12,106 nt of DNA from Chloroflexi bacterium UBA5189 (GTDB lineage: Bacteria > Chloroflexota > Limnocylindria > Limnocylindrales > CSP1-4). The notes beneath the pieces are model-generated. The model worked only from the letters and a program-made list of their open reading frames with translations, was not told the DNA's origin and searched no databases. Where the stretch lies: contig DHWF01000053.1 in the NCBI GenBank assembly GCA_002413045.1, positions 1 through 12,106 on the forward strand, in the 5' to 3' direction. The translations under genes were made by a program, and so were the position numbers. Below are positions 1 to 6,773 of the stretch, piece after piece (position 1 is the first letter of the stretch; each line of letters starts with the position of its first letter).

Positions 1-267
1 GATCATCTGCTCGGTCACGTCGAAGTCGCTGATCACGCCGTCGCGCAGCGGTCGGATCGCGATGATGTTCGCGGGCGTTCGTCCGACCATCCGCTTCGCC
101 TCGGCACCGATCGCCAGGACGCGCTTGCTGCGCGCCTCGATCGCGACCACCGACGGCTCGCTGATCACGATGCCGCGGTCGCGGACGTGGACGAGTGTGT
201 TCGCGGTCCCGAGATCGATCCCGATGTCGCGCGAGAACAGGCCGAGAAGACGGTCGAGCAGGCCCAG
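1..267 (-). CDS. mreB: Rod shape-determining protein MreB (N-terminal part, cut by window edge)
   Basis: MreB is the bacterial actin homologue. It polymerises on ATP under the inner membrane and guides lateral cell-wall synthesis. The 89 codons present match the family N-terminus: FSRDIGIDLGTANTLV is the phosphate-1 loop, followed by a GIVISEPSVVAI-like strand, AKRMVGRTP and IRPLRDGVISDFDVTEQMI. The gene continues past position 1. The frame is closed upstream by TGA at 303..301, and between that stop and the conserved FSRDIG motif there is no ATG, GTG or TTG. The best start is CTG at 267..265, preceded by GAGGA with an 8-nt spacer. It gives a normal leader, (M)GLLDRLLGLFSRDIG. A second CTG at 240 has no ribosome site. 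The gene lies directly downstream of radC in the same orientation, a conserved order. The gene identity is certain; the start codon is inferred. Confidence 0.93.
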   Translation of the reverse strand, partial: MGLLDRLLGLFSRDIGIDLGTANTLVHVRDRGIVISEPSVVAIEARSKRVLAIGAEAKRMVGRTPANIIAIRPLRDGVISDFDVTEQMI

Positions 268-330
268 GGCGGAGTTCCTCGTGTGGTCGGAGCCGGACGA
301 TCAACGCGCGGAATGGGCGCGGGGAGAGGC

Positions 331-336
331 AGTATA
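331..336 (-). promoter_or_regulatory. Probable -10 box of mreB
   Basis: TATACT on the minus strand in the radC-mreB gap, about 64 nt upstream of the proposed CTG start. It matches five of six bases of the TATAAT consensus in an otherwise very GC-rich gap. No convincing -35 hexamer is visible 16-18 nt further upstream. It suggests that mreB has its own promoter and does not rely only on read-through from radC. Confidence 0.5.
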
Positions 337-368
337 CCCGCGCCTCCCTGATCTCCCCAGGCCACTGG

Positions 369-1127
369 TCAGGCTGCGGGCGGCGGCCTCGAGCCAGCGC
401 GGTCAAACGAGATGCCGCGGTCGCGGAGCGAGACGTACGCGTCATGCCCGATGACGAGGTGGTCGAGCAGGTCGATGTCCAGGAGGCGGCCGGCCGCGAG
501 CGCCTCCGCGGTGAGGTGCAGGTCGTCCGGCGACGGGGTCGGGTCGCCCGACGGGTGGTTGTGGACGAGGATCACGCCGGAGGCGTCGAGGCGGACGGCA
601 TCCCGGAACAGCTCACCGACCCGAACCAGGGACGCGCTCACGTTGCCCTGGTAGGCGGTCACGACCCGGAGCACGGCATTCTTCGTGTTCAGGATCACCA
701 CGCGCAGCTCCTCGCGCTCCAGCCGGCCCATCTGGAGCACGAGCCGGTCCGCGACATCGCGCGGCGACCGGATGGACCAGCGGCCCGCGGGCCAATCCGC
801 GAGCAGCCGCCGGCCGAGCTCGAACGCCGCCTGGAGCTGCGCCGCGCGGGCCTCGCCGATGCCCGGGATCCCCTCCAGCTCCGGGCTGCTCGCGCGTGCC
901 AGGCCGCTGAGCCCCTCGAACCGGGCGATCGCATCCGTCGCCACGTCGACCGCGGATCGCCCCGCCGTCCCGGAGCCCCACAGGAGGGCGATCAGCTCGG
1001 CGCCGGTAAGCCCGGCAGGTCCGCGCAGCTGGAGGCGCTCCCGTGGCCGCTCGGCGGCCGGCAGCTCGCGGATCGCGCGTCCGCGCGCCAGGACGTCGAA
1101 CGGGATCGGTTCCTCGTGCACCGCCAT
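369..1127 (-). CDS. radC: RadC family protein (JAB/MPN domain)
   Basis: RadC-family proteins combine an N-terminal helix-hairpin-helix with a JAMM/MPN+ metal-binding domain. They were named for DNA repair, but their biochemical role is unsettled. The start at 1127 (ATG, with GAGG four bases upstream) gives 252 residues. The frame stays open to an ATG at 1205, but that codon lacks a ribosome site and its 26 extra residues do not look like the family. Numbered from 1127, the HhH motif (LEGIPGIGEARAAQLQ) lies at about 84-99. The JAMM set is complete: Glu172 in VGELFRD, His189 and His191 in VHNHPSGDPTPS, Ser199 and Asp202. A short Pro/Ala tail follows. The gene sits just upstream of mreB, a pairing common in many phyla, and 171 bp downstream of the CPBP protease gene. 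Confidence 0.95.
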   Translation of the reverse strand: MAVHEEPIPFDVLARGRAIRELPAAERPRERLQLRGPAGLTGAELIALLWGSGTAGRSAVDVATDAIARFEGLSGLARASSPELEGIPGIGEARAAQLQAAFELGRRLLADWPAGRWSIRSPRDVADRLVLQMGRLEREELRVVILNTKNAVLRVVTAYQGNVSASLVRVGELFRDAVRLDASGVILVHNHPSGDPTPSPDDLHLTAEALAAGRLLDIDLLDHLVIGHDAYVSLRDRGISFDRAGSRPPPAA

Positions 1128-1298
1128 GTCGCCTCGCCGCTGCTCTGCATCGTGATCGGCGCCCTCGGACCCGGACGACGGAAGCCCGCCGATTCCCCCC
1201 GCCATCCGGACCCGAGGACACGACGGAGGCTAGGCGGCGACCCTCACCGGCCGGTCAACTGCCGCTCACTCGCGGCTCACCACGGCCCGGAGCCGGGA

Positions 1299-2306
1299 TC
1301 AGTGGGCGACGGTCAGCTCGCCGAGGATGATCAGGATCCCGTTGAACGCGGCGTGCAGCCCGATCGGGGCCCACAGGGACCCGGTCCGGACGTACAGCCA
1401 GCCGAGCGCGAACGCGACCGGGACGCGGACGATCCCGCCGACGAACGCGAGGGCAGCCGAATCGCGGAAGCTGTCGCCGCCGACGAAGAGCACGTGCCCG
1501 AGGACGAAGAAGACCGAGGACAGCACGATCGCCCGGGTCGCGCCACCCGACTTGCGCCACGCGCTCAGGGCAAAGCCGCGGAAGAGGACCTCCTCGGCGA
1601 CCGGCGCGATCACCGCTCCCGCCGCGAGATGCAACGCGAGCCCGAGTGTCGTTCCGGTGGGCGGCAGGGGGCTCGCCGGCGCGACGCCGACGATCTGCAC
1701 GGCAATGTAGCCCACCACCGAGGTCACGAGGATGATCGGGCCGGCGAGGACCGCGCCGCCGAGCAACGCGCGCCCCGCCTCTGCGGACCAGCGGCTCAGG
1801 CCCATCTCGGCCCACGTCAGTGCGCCGGGGCCCACGACCACCAGCGCGACCACGCCGAGGAAGACGCCGGCCTGCAGGATCTCCGCGATCAGGTCGCCCA
1901 CCGGCACCGGGATCGAGGGTCCGATCAGCGACAGCGGCAGCCCGACAACGAACCCCGTGAGGCGCGAGATCGAGAGGACGGCGAGGAAGACGAGGACGGG
2001 AGACGGGCCGGCGTACGCCTCGCCCGCGGCGCGGCGCTCGACCGTCTGCGAGCCGCCGAGCAGGACCAGCCCGACCGACGCCAGGAGCAACCCGACGACG
2101 AAGAGCACGCCGCCGGCGAGGCCGGTGATGCCGAAGGCGACGATGCCGATGAAGCCCGCACCGAGCAGCGTCGCGAGCCAGCCAACGACGAACAGGCCGG
2201 GGGCGTGCCGGCCGGCGATCGTGAAGGTGGTCAGGCCGAGCCGGCGGAGGGGTGGATCGGCGGCGGGATCCTCGTGCCGATCCTCGGGATCGGAGGGTTC
2301 GGTCAA
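1299..2306 (-). CDS. CPBP family intramembrane metalloprotease
   Basis: A 335-residue polytopic membrane protein of the CPBP/Rce1-like (ABI) family. These are intramembrane glutamate/histidine proteases that cleave membrane or prenylated substrates, or process bacteriocins and signalling proteins. About eight hydrophobic segments span residues 36-330 after a polar N-terminus. All three family motifs are present in the C-terminal half: Glu238-Glu239 with Arg243 (EEVLFR), Phe267-x3-His271 (FFVLGH) and His318-x3-Asn322 (HAAFN). It should therefore be catalytically competent. The start is TTG, and the four bases TTGA contain both this start and the TGA of the upstream zinc-ribbon gene, which points to translational coupling. 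The substrate is unknown; the neighbour is the obvious candidate partner. Confidence 0.9.
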   Translation of the reverse strand: MTEPSDPEDRHEDPAADPPLRRLGLTTFTIAGRHAPGLFVVGWLATLLGAGFIGIVAFGITGLAGGVLFVVGLLLASVGLVLLGGSQTVERRAAGEAYAGPSPVLVFLAVLSISRLTGFVVGLPLSLIGPSIPVPVGDLIAEILQAGVFLGVVALVVVGPGALTWAEMGLSRWSAEAGRALLGGAVLAGPIILVTSVVGYIAVQIVGVAPASPLPPTGTTLGLALHLAAGAVIAPVAEEVLFRGFALSAWRKSGGATRAIVLSSVFFVLGHVLFVGGDSFRDSAALAFVGGIVRVPVAFALGWLYVRTGSLWAPIGLHAAFNGILIILGELTVAH

Positions 2307-2932
2307 CCGTCCGCGGCTTGGTCCGACGCGGCGCGCGGCGCCCGCACCTTGGCGCGGAGGCGCTCGTTCACGGTTTCGATCTCGCCCGAGGCCAGGGCCT
2401 CGCGGGTCGGTAGGCTGACGATCGGCGCCGCGGCGCTAGCCGCGATCTGGTCGTGGCGCTCGAACTCGCGTCCGCACCAGGCGCACAGCGACCAGTCGAG
2501 GCCGACCAGGCGGGTGCAGTTCGGGCAGACCCGGTTCAGGCGCGTCCGGCAGGTCGGGCAGATGATCCAGGCCGCCTCGACCCGGCGATCGCAGGTCGGA
2601 CAGTGCGGGATTGCCTCGATCTCGGCGAGCATCGCCTCTTCGGCGAGATTCCGCTCGTACACGTCACCGATGCGCTCCTGGGGCCGGACGATCCGATAGG
2701 TGAAGACCGCCAGCGGGAACAGGAGCGGCGTGAAGATGATGATGAACGCGGAGGCGAGGTACGGCGCGAGGGGGTTGTCCGAGCGGCCCTGCATGTCCCG
2801 GAAGGCCCAGTACGAGGCCGCCAGCCACAGCAGCACCCAGTAGATGACCACCAGCTGGATACCCAGCTTGATGACCGGGTTGTTGAAGATCGAGCTGAAC
2901 GCGTCGCCGACGGCGGAAAGGATCTGGTCCAT
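2303..2932 (-). CDS. Membrane-anchored double zinc ribbon protein
   Basis: A 209-residue protein with two hydrophobic segments (about 24-43 and 58-80) and then a soluble domain carrying four CxxC pairs: Cys111/114, Cys125/128, Cys136/139 and Cys150/153. This is the layout of a double zinc ribbon (DZR), two four-cysteine zinc sites in tandem. Such domains usually bind proteins or nucleic acids rather than catalyse. A polar tail of about 55 residues follows. The ATG start has no strong Shine-Dalgarno; the nearest GGGAGG is about 16 nt away. The stop codon overlaps the TTG start of the CPBP protease, so the two are probably made together. The function is not known. A scaffold or regulator of the protease is inference from the coupling. 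Confidence 0.85.
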   Translation of the reverse strand: MDQILSAVGDAFSSIFNNPVIKLGIQLVVIYWVLLWLAASYWAFRDMQGRSDNPLAPYLASAFIIIFTPLLFPLAVFTYRIVRPQERIGDVYERNLAEEAMLAEIEAIPHCPTCDRRVEAAWIICPTCRTRLNRVCPNCTRLVGLDWSLCAWCGREFERHDQIAASAAAPIVSLPTREALASGEIETVNERLRAKVRAPRAASDQAADG

Positions 2933-2992
2933 GCGGCGAGCCGGCGCCTCCCTGGTGAGCCTCGACGCGGGGGACCGCGGCGATCGGCGGGC

Positions 2993-2998
2993 AGTGTA
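2993..2998 (-). promoter_or_regulatory. Possible -10 box for the zinc ribbon-CPBP genes
   Basis: TACACT on the minus strand, about 60 nt upstream of the ATG at 2932, matching four of six bases of TATAAT. It lies in the 138-bp gap after the membrane-protein gene and immediately downstream of an inverted repeat (3000-3020). No clear -35 is seen. Confidence 0.3.
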
Positions 2999-2999
2999 A

Positions 3000-3020
3000 C
3001 AGGGCCAAATCGGCCCCCTG
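3000..3020. repeat. Imperfect inverted repeat / hairpin
   Basis: On the plus strand CAGGGCC, AAATC, then GGCCCCCTG. The arms pair as CAGGGCC with GGCC(CC)CTG, leaving two unpaired bases in one arm and a five-base loop. It lies 3' of the six-helix membrane-protein gene and abuts the possible -10 box of the next unit. It could be a terminator hairpin without a U-tract or an operator-like site; the sequence does not decide between them. Confidence 0.4.
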
Positions 3021-3070
3021 GGCGATCGCTCCGACGGCCGGCGCGACGCCTGCGTGACGATGGTGCGCGA

Positions 3071-3967
3071 TCAGTCCCGCGTCGCCTCCACCGTCCAGGC
3101 GCTGGCCCGCCACGCCAGGCCGGCGCCGAGGACCGACAGGCCAAGGATCCACGTGCCGACGAGGAGCACCAGCGCGGCGCCCAGCGGGACGATGTCGACC
3201 TGCTCGAGCACGTACGTGCGGACGTGCTCCCACGTCCGCCCGAGCGCGAGCAGGAACGGGACGCCGATCGCGACGAGGACGGCGGACGTGACGACGAGGG
3301 TCGCCAGCCCTCGGGGGTGGACCAGCTGCCGAATGGACCCGAGCAGGGCGCGACGGATCGGCGCGCCGGCGGCGGCGCGACGCACGGCGAGGGCGCCGAC
3401 CGTTTCCCCGACGAGCCAGGCGAGGACGACGACGGCGACCGCCTCTGGCGCGCGGACGAACACTCGGGTTACGACCGATACCGTCGGGTCGCCGGGCGAG
3501 ATCAGCTCGTCGTATGCCACGGTGACGATCCGGTACGCCGCATACGCCAGCGCAACCGCCGTGGGGAGGTGGGCCAGCAGCCGGATCCGGAACGCCTCCC
3601 CGGTCGAGATGCTCGGCCGGCTCGTCGGCAGCTCGAGGTCCTCGTCCTCCGCCGCATCCCGGGCCAGCGCCAGGTCGAACCAGGCGCCGGCAAGCCCACA
3701 CAGAACTAGGGCGATGAGCGCGGCCGCGAGCGCGAGCCCGCCGATCAGCGCGCCGGCGAGCGTCTGGCCACCGAGGACCACCGTCTCGACGGCGGGCGCG
3801 AGCAGGGTCGAGAGCTGCGCAACCGTCGGCAGGCTGACCAGCGGCAGCACGACCAGCACGATGCCGCCCCGGACGAGGAATGCCGCGAGCGCCATCGCCC
3901 ACCACTCGGGCCGGCCGAGGGTGGCGGCCAGCGAGCTGCGCATCGAGGCGGGCCAGGTCCGGGTCAC
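3071..3967 (-). CDS. Polytopic membrane protein of unknown function
   Basis: I do not recognise a family. The 298-residue product is very hydrophobic with about six membrane segments, near residues 23-45, 70-98, 131-150, 171-195, 221-243 and 259-287. Between the second and third lies an acidic loop (about 104-112, DAAEDEDLE). It has no signal peptide, no cysteine pairs and no obvious catalytic or transport motif. The frame starts at GTG 3967; an ATG at codon 9 (3943) is an alternative, and neither has a Shine-Dalgarno. A GATAAT hexamer ends 9 nt before the GTG, so a leaderless message is possible. It is the last gene of the run guaA - zinc ribbon - small hypothetical - this gene, 18 bp after the preceding stop. 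Confidence 0.75.
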   Translation of the reverse strand: MTRTWPASMRSSLAATLGRPEWWAMALAAFLVRGGIVLVVLPLVSLPTVAQLSTLLAPAVETVVLGGQTLAGALIGGLALAAALIALVLCGLAGAWFDLALARDAAEDEDLELPTSRPSISTGEAFRIRLLAHLPTAVALAYAAYRIVTVAYDELISPGDPTVSVVTRVFVRAPEAVAVVVLAWLVGETVGALAVRRAAAGAPIRRALLGSIRQLVHPRGLATLVVTSAVLVAIGVPFLLALGRTWEHVRTYVLEQVDIVPLGAALVLLVGTWILGLSVLGAGLAWRASAWTVEATRD

Positions 3968-3976
3968 GGCGCGACC

Positions 3977-3982
3977 ATTATC
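3977..3982 (-). promoter_or_regulatory. Possible -10 box (GATAAT), leaderless arrangement
   Basis: GATAAT on the minus strand, in the 18-bp gap between two genes, 9 nt before the GTG start at 3967. With normal promoter geometry, transcription would begin at or beside the start codon, giving a leaderless transcript. This fits the absence of a Shine-Dalgarno. No -35 box is recognised. Confidence 0.35.
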
Positions 3983-3985
3983 CGG

Positions 3986-4474
3986 CTATCGCCGCCCGAG
4001 CCCCTCGATCGCTCGCCGGAAGGCCGTGAGGACGTCGGTCGCGAGATCGTTCGGGCGCATCGCTGCCGCTCTCGCCGGCTCCCAGCGGAACGCCGCTCGA
4101 ACGACGGCCGGGCAGCGCCACGGGCGTTCCGCGTCGGGAACGCCGGCGGCGAGGCCGAGGCGAATCTGGAGGCGCCCCTCGTCCTCCAGGATCATGCCGG
4201 ACAGGCCGCCGGCGAGGGCCGGCCCAAGGCGAGCGAGCGGCGGCTCCGGCGGCGGGCCCGCGGCGGGCGCCAGGTCGACGAACGAGGCCAGGTCCGGCCC
4301 ATCCGCGACCCACAGGACCGCGGTCCACCAGTCGTCGGTCGGGGCGGACGGACGGCTCATGCCGACGACGAGGCGGCGCCCACCGACGTGGAGCTCCTGC
4401 TCGCGGAGGAAGGACGGCCCGGGGGCGGGCAGCCGAGCGGTCGGCTCGCTGCCCTCGGGCGGACCCGGAGACAT
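3986..4474 (-). CDS. Small hypothetical protein
   Basis: A 162-residue protein that I cannot assign to a family. It looks soluble: no signal peptide, no long hydrophobic stretch, rich in Pro, Ala and Arg. The N-terminal 25 residues are Pro/Gly-rich and probably flexible. The body has alternating beta-like segments (LHVGGRRLVVGM, WWTAVLWVADG, GRLQIRLGL) and ends in a helix-like segment (NDLATDVLTAFRRAIEGLG). The ATG at 4474 lies 5 bp after the stop of the zinc-ribbon gene, and the stop is 18 bp from the next gene, so it sits mid-operon behind guaA. Strong GC3 bias and this tight packing support a real gene. No function can be given. Confidence 0.7.
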   Translation of the reverse strand: MSPGPPEGSEPTARLPAPGPSFLREQELHVGGRRLVVGMSRPSAPTDDWWTAVLWVADGPDLASFVDLAPAAGPPPEPPLARLGPALAGGLSGMILEDEGRLQIRLGLAAGVPDAERPWRCPAVVRAAFRWEPARAAAMRPNDLATDVLTAFRRAIEGLGRR

Positions 4475-4479
4475 CGGAT

Positions 4480-4920
4480 TCAGCCGGACTTGGCCCCCGG
4501 CGCGTCGGTTGGTCCGGGCGTGTCGACAGCGGCATCGTCGAGCGGCAGGTCGCGCTGCGCGGCCGCCTGCTGCGACTTGGTCTCGAGCTCGGCGTCGATG
4601 GCCGCCAGCTCGATGCGGAGCATCTCCCGCCGGACCTCTTCGGTCGGTGGCTCGACCGTCCCGCCCGATTCATCGTCGACCGAGCCGTCGCCGGTCAGCC
4701 ACGAGGTCAGGCGGCGGGGCTTGATGCGACGGACGCGGGCGATCGCGGCCGGGTCGATCTGGGTGACGCCCGCGACCTCGCCATCGGCCGCGTCGCGGAG
4801 CGAGGCACCGCAGCTTGGGCACTTGACCGCGGTGACGGGCACCGTTGCGGAGCACCACGGGCACGTCGCAGTCTCGTCGGTACCTGCTGCCTTGTCGTTC
4901 TGCTTGCGTGCCGGGCTCAT
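4480..4920 (-). CDS. Zinc-ribbon domain protein of unknown function
   Basis: A 146-residue soluble protein with one N-terminal zinc ribbon: Cys20-x2-Cys23 (CPWC) and Cys34-x2-Cys37 (CPSCGASL). A middle segment follows with a basic patch (ARVRRIKPRRLTSWL, about 61-75). After it comes a helix-prone segment (about 92-120, EEVRREMLRIELAAIDAELE) and an Ala/Pro/Asp-rich disordered tail. The ribbon plus basic patch could bind nucleic acid or a protein; that is inference. The start is ATG 4920, with GAGGT eight bases upstream. It begins 15 bp after the guaA stop, so it is probably co-transcribed with guaA, and its own stop is 5 bp before the next start. No family name is recognised. Confidence 0.8.
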   Translation of the reverse strand: MSPARKQNDKAAGTDETATCPWCSATVPVTAVKCPSCGASLRDAADGEVAGVTQIDPAAIARVRRIKPRRLTSWLTGDGSVDDESGGTVEPPTEEVRREMLRIELAAIDAELETKSQQAAAQRDLPLDDAAVDTPGPTDAPGAKSG

Positions 4921-4935
4921 GTGCTCAGACCTCGC

Positions 4936-6651
4936 CTATTCCCACTCGATGGTTGCCGGCGGCTTCGACGAGATGTCATAGACGACACGGTTGACCCCCG
5001 GAACCTCGTTGACGATTCTGCTGCTGATCTTGCCAAGGACCTCGTACGGCAGCTTCGCCCAATCGGCGGTCATGCCGTCGTCCGATGTCACTGCGCGAAT
5101 TGCTACCACGTTCGCGTACGTCCGACCATCCCCCATCACGCCCACGCTGTGGATCGGCGTCAGGATGGCGAACGATTGCCAGACGTTGCGGTACAGGCCG
5201 GCGCCCTTGATCTCGTCGATGACGATCCAGTCCGCCTCGCGCAGCGTGTCGAGCCGCTCCGCGGTGACCTCGCCGATGATCCGGATCGCGAGGCCGGGCC
5301 CCGGGAACGGCTGGCGCTGGACCATCTGCTCCGGCAGCCCGAGCTCGATGCCGACGGCCCGGACCTCGTCCTTGAACAGGTAGCGCAGCGGCTCGATCAG
5401 CTTGAACCGGAGGTCGGCGGGCAGGCCGCCGACGTTGTGATGGGTCTTGATCTTCTGGGCCGTCTTGGTCTCCGAGGTCGCGCTTTCGATCACATCCGGA
5501 TAGAGCGTGCCCTGGGTCAGGAAGTCGATCTGGCCGAGCTTCTCCGCCTCCTCCTCGAAGACGCGGATGAACTCGTCGCCGATGATCCGGCGCTTCTGCT
5601 CGGGATCGACCACGCCCGCCAGGCGGGCGAGGAACCGCTCGCGGGCGTCGACCATCACCAGGCGCATCCCGAGGTTCTCCGCGAACGTTGCCCGCAGGAG
5701 CTCCGATTCGCGCTTCCGCATCAGCCCATGGTCGACGTAGATGCACGTCAGGCGGTCGCCCACGGCCCGATGGACGAGCGCCGCCGCGACGGCCGAGTCG
5801 ACGCCACCGGACAGGGCGCAGATGACCTTGCCATCCGACCCGACGGCCCGCGCGTGGTCGTCGACGCGGCGCCGGATCTCGTCGACGGTGGCCGTGATGA
5901 AGTGGGCGGGCGTCCAGCTCGGCGTGACGCCGGCGATCCCGACGACGAAGTTGCGCAACACGTCCTTGCCATGCGGCGTGTGCGCCACCTCCGGGTGGAA
6001 CTGGATCCCGTACAGGTTGCGCGACTCGTCGTTGAGGCCGGCAAATGGCGACGAGTCGGTCTGGGCGGTCGCGTGGAAGCCCTCGGGCAGGGTCGTGATC
6101 GAGTCGCCGTGGCTCATCCACACCGGCTGGGTCCGGTCGAGGCCAGCGAACAGGCCATCCTCCGTGCCGATGGTGACGGTGGCCGGCCCGTACTCGCGCT
6201 TCCCGTTCGCCTGGACGTGGCCGCCGAGCTCGCTGGCCATGAGCTGGGCGCCATAGCAGATGCCGAGGACGGGGAGGCGGCCGCTCCAGACGGCCGGGTC
6301 CGGCTTCGGGGCGCCAACGTCGTACACCGAGTTGGGACCGCCGGACAGGATGATCGCGCTGGCCCCGCGCCGCTCGATCTCGGCCATCGGCGTGTCGTGC
6401 GGCAGGAGCTCGGAGTAGACGTTGAGCTCGCGGACGCGGCGGGCGATCAGCTGCGCGAACTGGCTGCCGAAATCGAGGACGACCACGGTGCCGTCGCCGC
6501 CGCCTGCGGGTCGATCGGTGGCCGCGCGCTGGGGCCCCGGCGCATGCAGCGCGGTTTCGAGATACGCCTCGACCTCGGCGTCGTCCGGGGCAAGCACGCG
6601 GTGTCCGGCGTTGGCCGCCTCGCCGTGAACCGTCTTGCCCTTGCCCGTCAC
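4936..6651 (-). CDS. guaA: GMP synthase (glutamine-hydrolysing)
   Basis: GuaA converts XMP, ATP and glutamine to GMP in the cytosol, the last step of GMP synthesis. The class I glutamine amidotransferase domain starts near residue 55 (VVVLDFGSQFAQLIARRVRE). Its nucleophile is Cys132 (LGICYGAQLM), with His219 and Glu221 in GIQFHPEVAHT. The ATP pyrophosphatase loop SGGVDS starts at residue 281. The C-terminal dimerisation domain has HHNVGGLP (404-411), QPFPGPGLAIRIIGE and the conserved end KPPATIEWE. The GTG at 6651 is preceded by GGA six bases upstream and gives 571 residues, with about 54 extra at the N-terminus. A GTG at 6486 would give the family-typical 516. The extra segment has strong GC3 and reads like protein, so I keep the longer form. 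The frame stays open to 6861, but that part overlaps the divergent lipoprotein gene. Confidence 0.97.
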   Translation of the reverse strand: MTGKGKTVHGEAANAGHRVLAPDDAEVEAYLETALHAPGPQRAATDRPAGGGDGTVVVLDFGSQFAQLIARRVRELNVYSELLPHDTPMAEIERRGASAIILSGGPNSVYDVGAPKPDPAVWSGRLPVLGICYGAQLMASELGGHVQANGKREYGPATVTIGTEDGLFAGLDRTQPVWMSHGDSITTLPEGFHATAQTDSSPFAGLNDESRNLYGIQFHPEVAHTPHGKDVLRNFVVGIAGVTPSWTPAHFITATVDEIRRRVDDHARAVGSDGKVICALSGGVDSAVAAALVHRAVGDRLTCIYVDHGLMRKRESELLRATFAENLGMRLVMVDARERFLARLAGVVDPEQKRRIIGDEFIRVFEEEAEKLGQIDFLTQGTLYPDVIESATSETKTAQKIKTHHNVGGLPADLRFKLIEPLRYLFKDEVRAVGIELGLPEQMVQRQPFPGPGLAIRIIGEVTAERLDTLREADWIVIDEIKGAGLYRNVWQSFAILTPIHSVGVMGDGRTYANVVAIRAVTSDDGMTADWAKLPYEVLGKISSRIVNEVPGVNRVVYDISSKPPATIEWE

Positions 6652-6700
6652 GCCCGATCCAAGCCCTCGCTGCCTGTTGGCCGGCTGGCCGCCTGCGTGA

Positions 6701-6706
6701 AGTCTA
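6701..6706 (-). promoter_or_regulatory. Possible -10 box of guaA
   Basis: TAGACT on the minus strand, 49 nt upstream of the GTG at 6651, in the 122-bp divergent gap between guaA and the lipoprotein gene. The same hexamer occurs upstream of guaB3 (8979-8984). No clear -35 is seen. Confidence 0.35.
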
Positions 6707-6761
6707 CCGGTGCAGGACGGCGCCGGGCGCGAGTTGCGGGAATGGGGCAGGATGGGCGCGT

Positions 6762-6767
6762 GGAGGT
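6762..6767 (+). promoter_or_regulatory. Strong Shine-Dalgarno of the lipoprotein gene
   Basis: GGAGGT, seven to eight bases before ATG 6774. It is the best ribosome site in the window. It fixes the start and shows that the single plus-strand frame is real. Confidence 0.75.
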
Positions 6768-6773
6768 ACCTCG

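Noticed and set aside
1206..1298. TTGACC (minus strand, 1258..1253) as a -35 box for radC
   Set aside because: No acceptable -10 lies 16-19 bases downstream; the nearest, TAGCCT, is 20 bases away and weak.
195..2699. An 834-codon open frame on the plus strand across radC and CPBP
   Set aside because: It is antisense to three well-identified minus-strand genes, has low-complexity Arg/Asp/Glu-rich translation and no domain. Long antisense frames are expected at this GC content.
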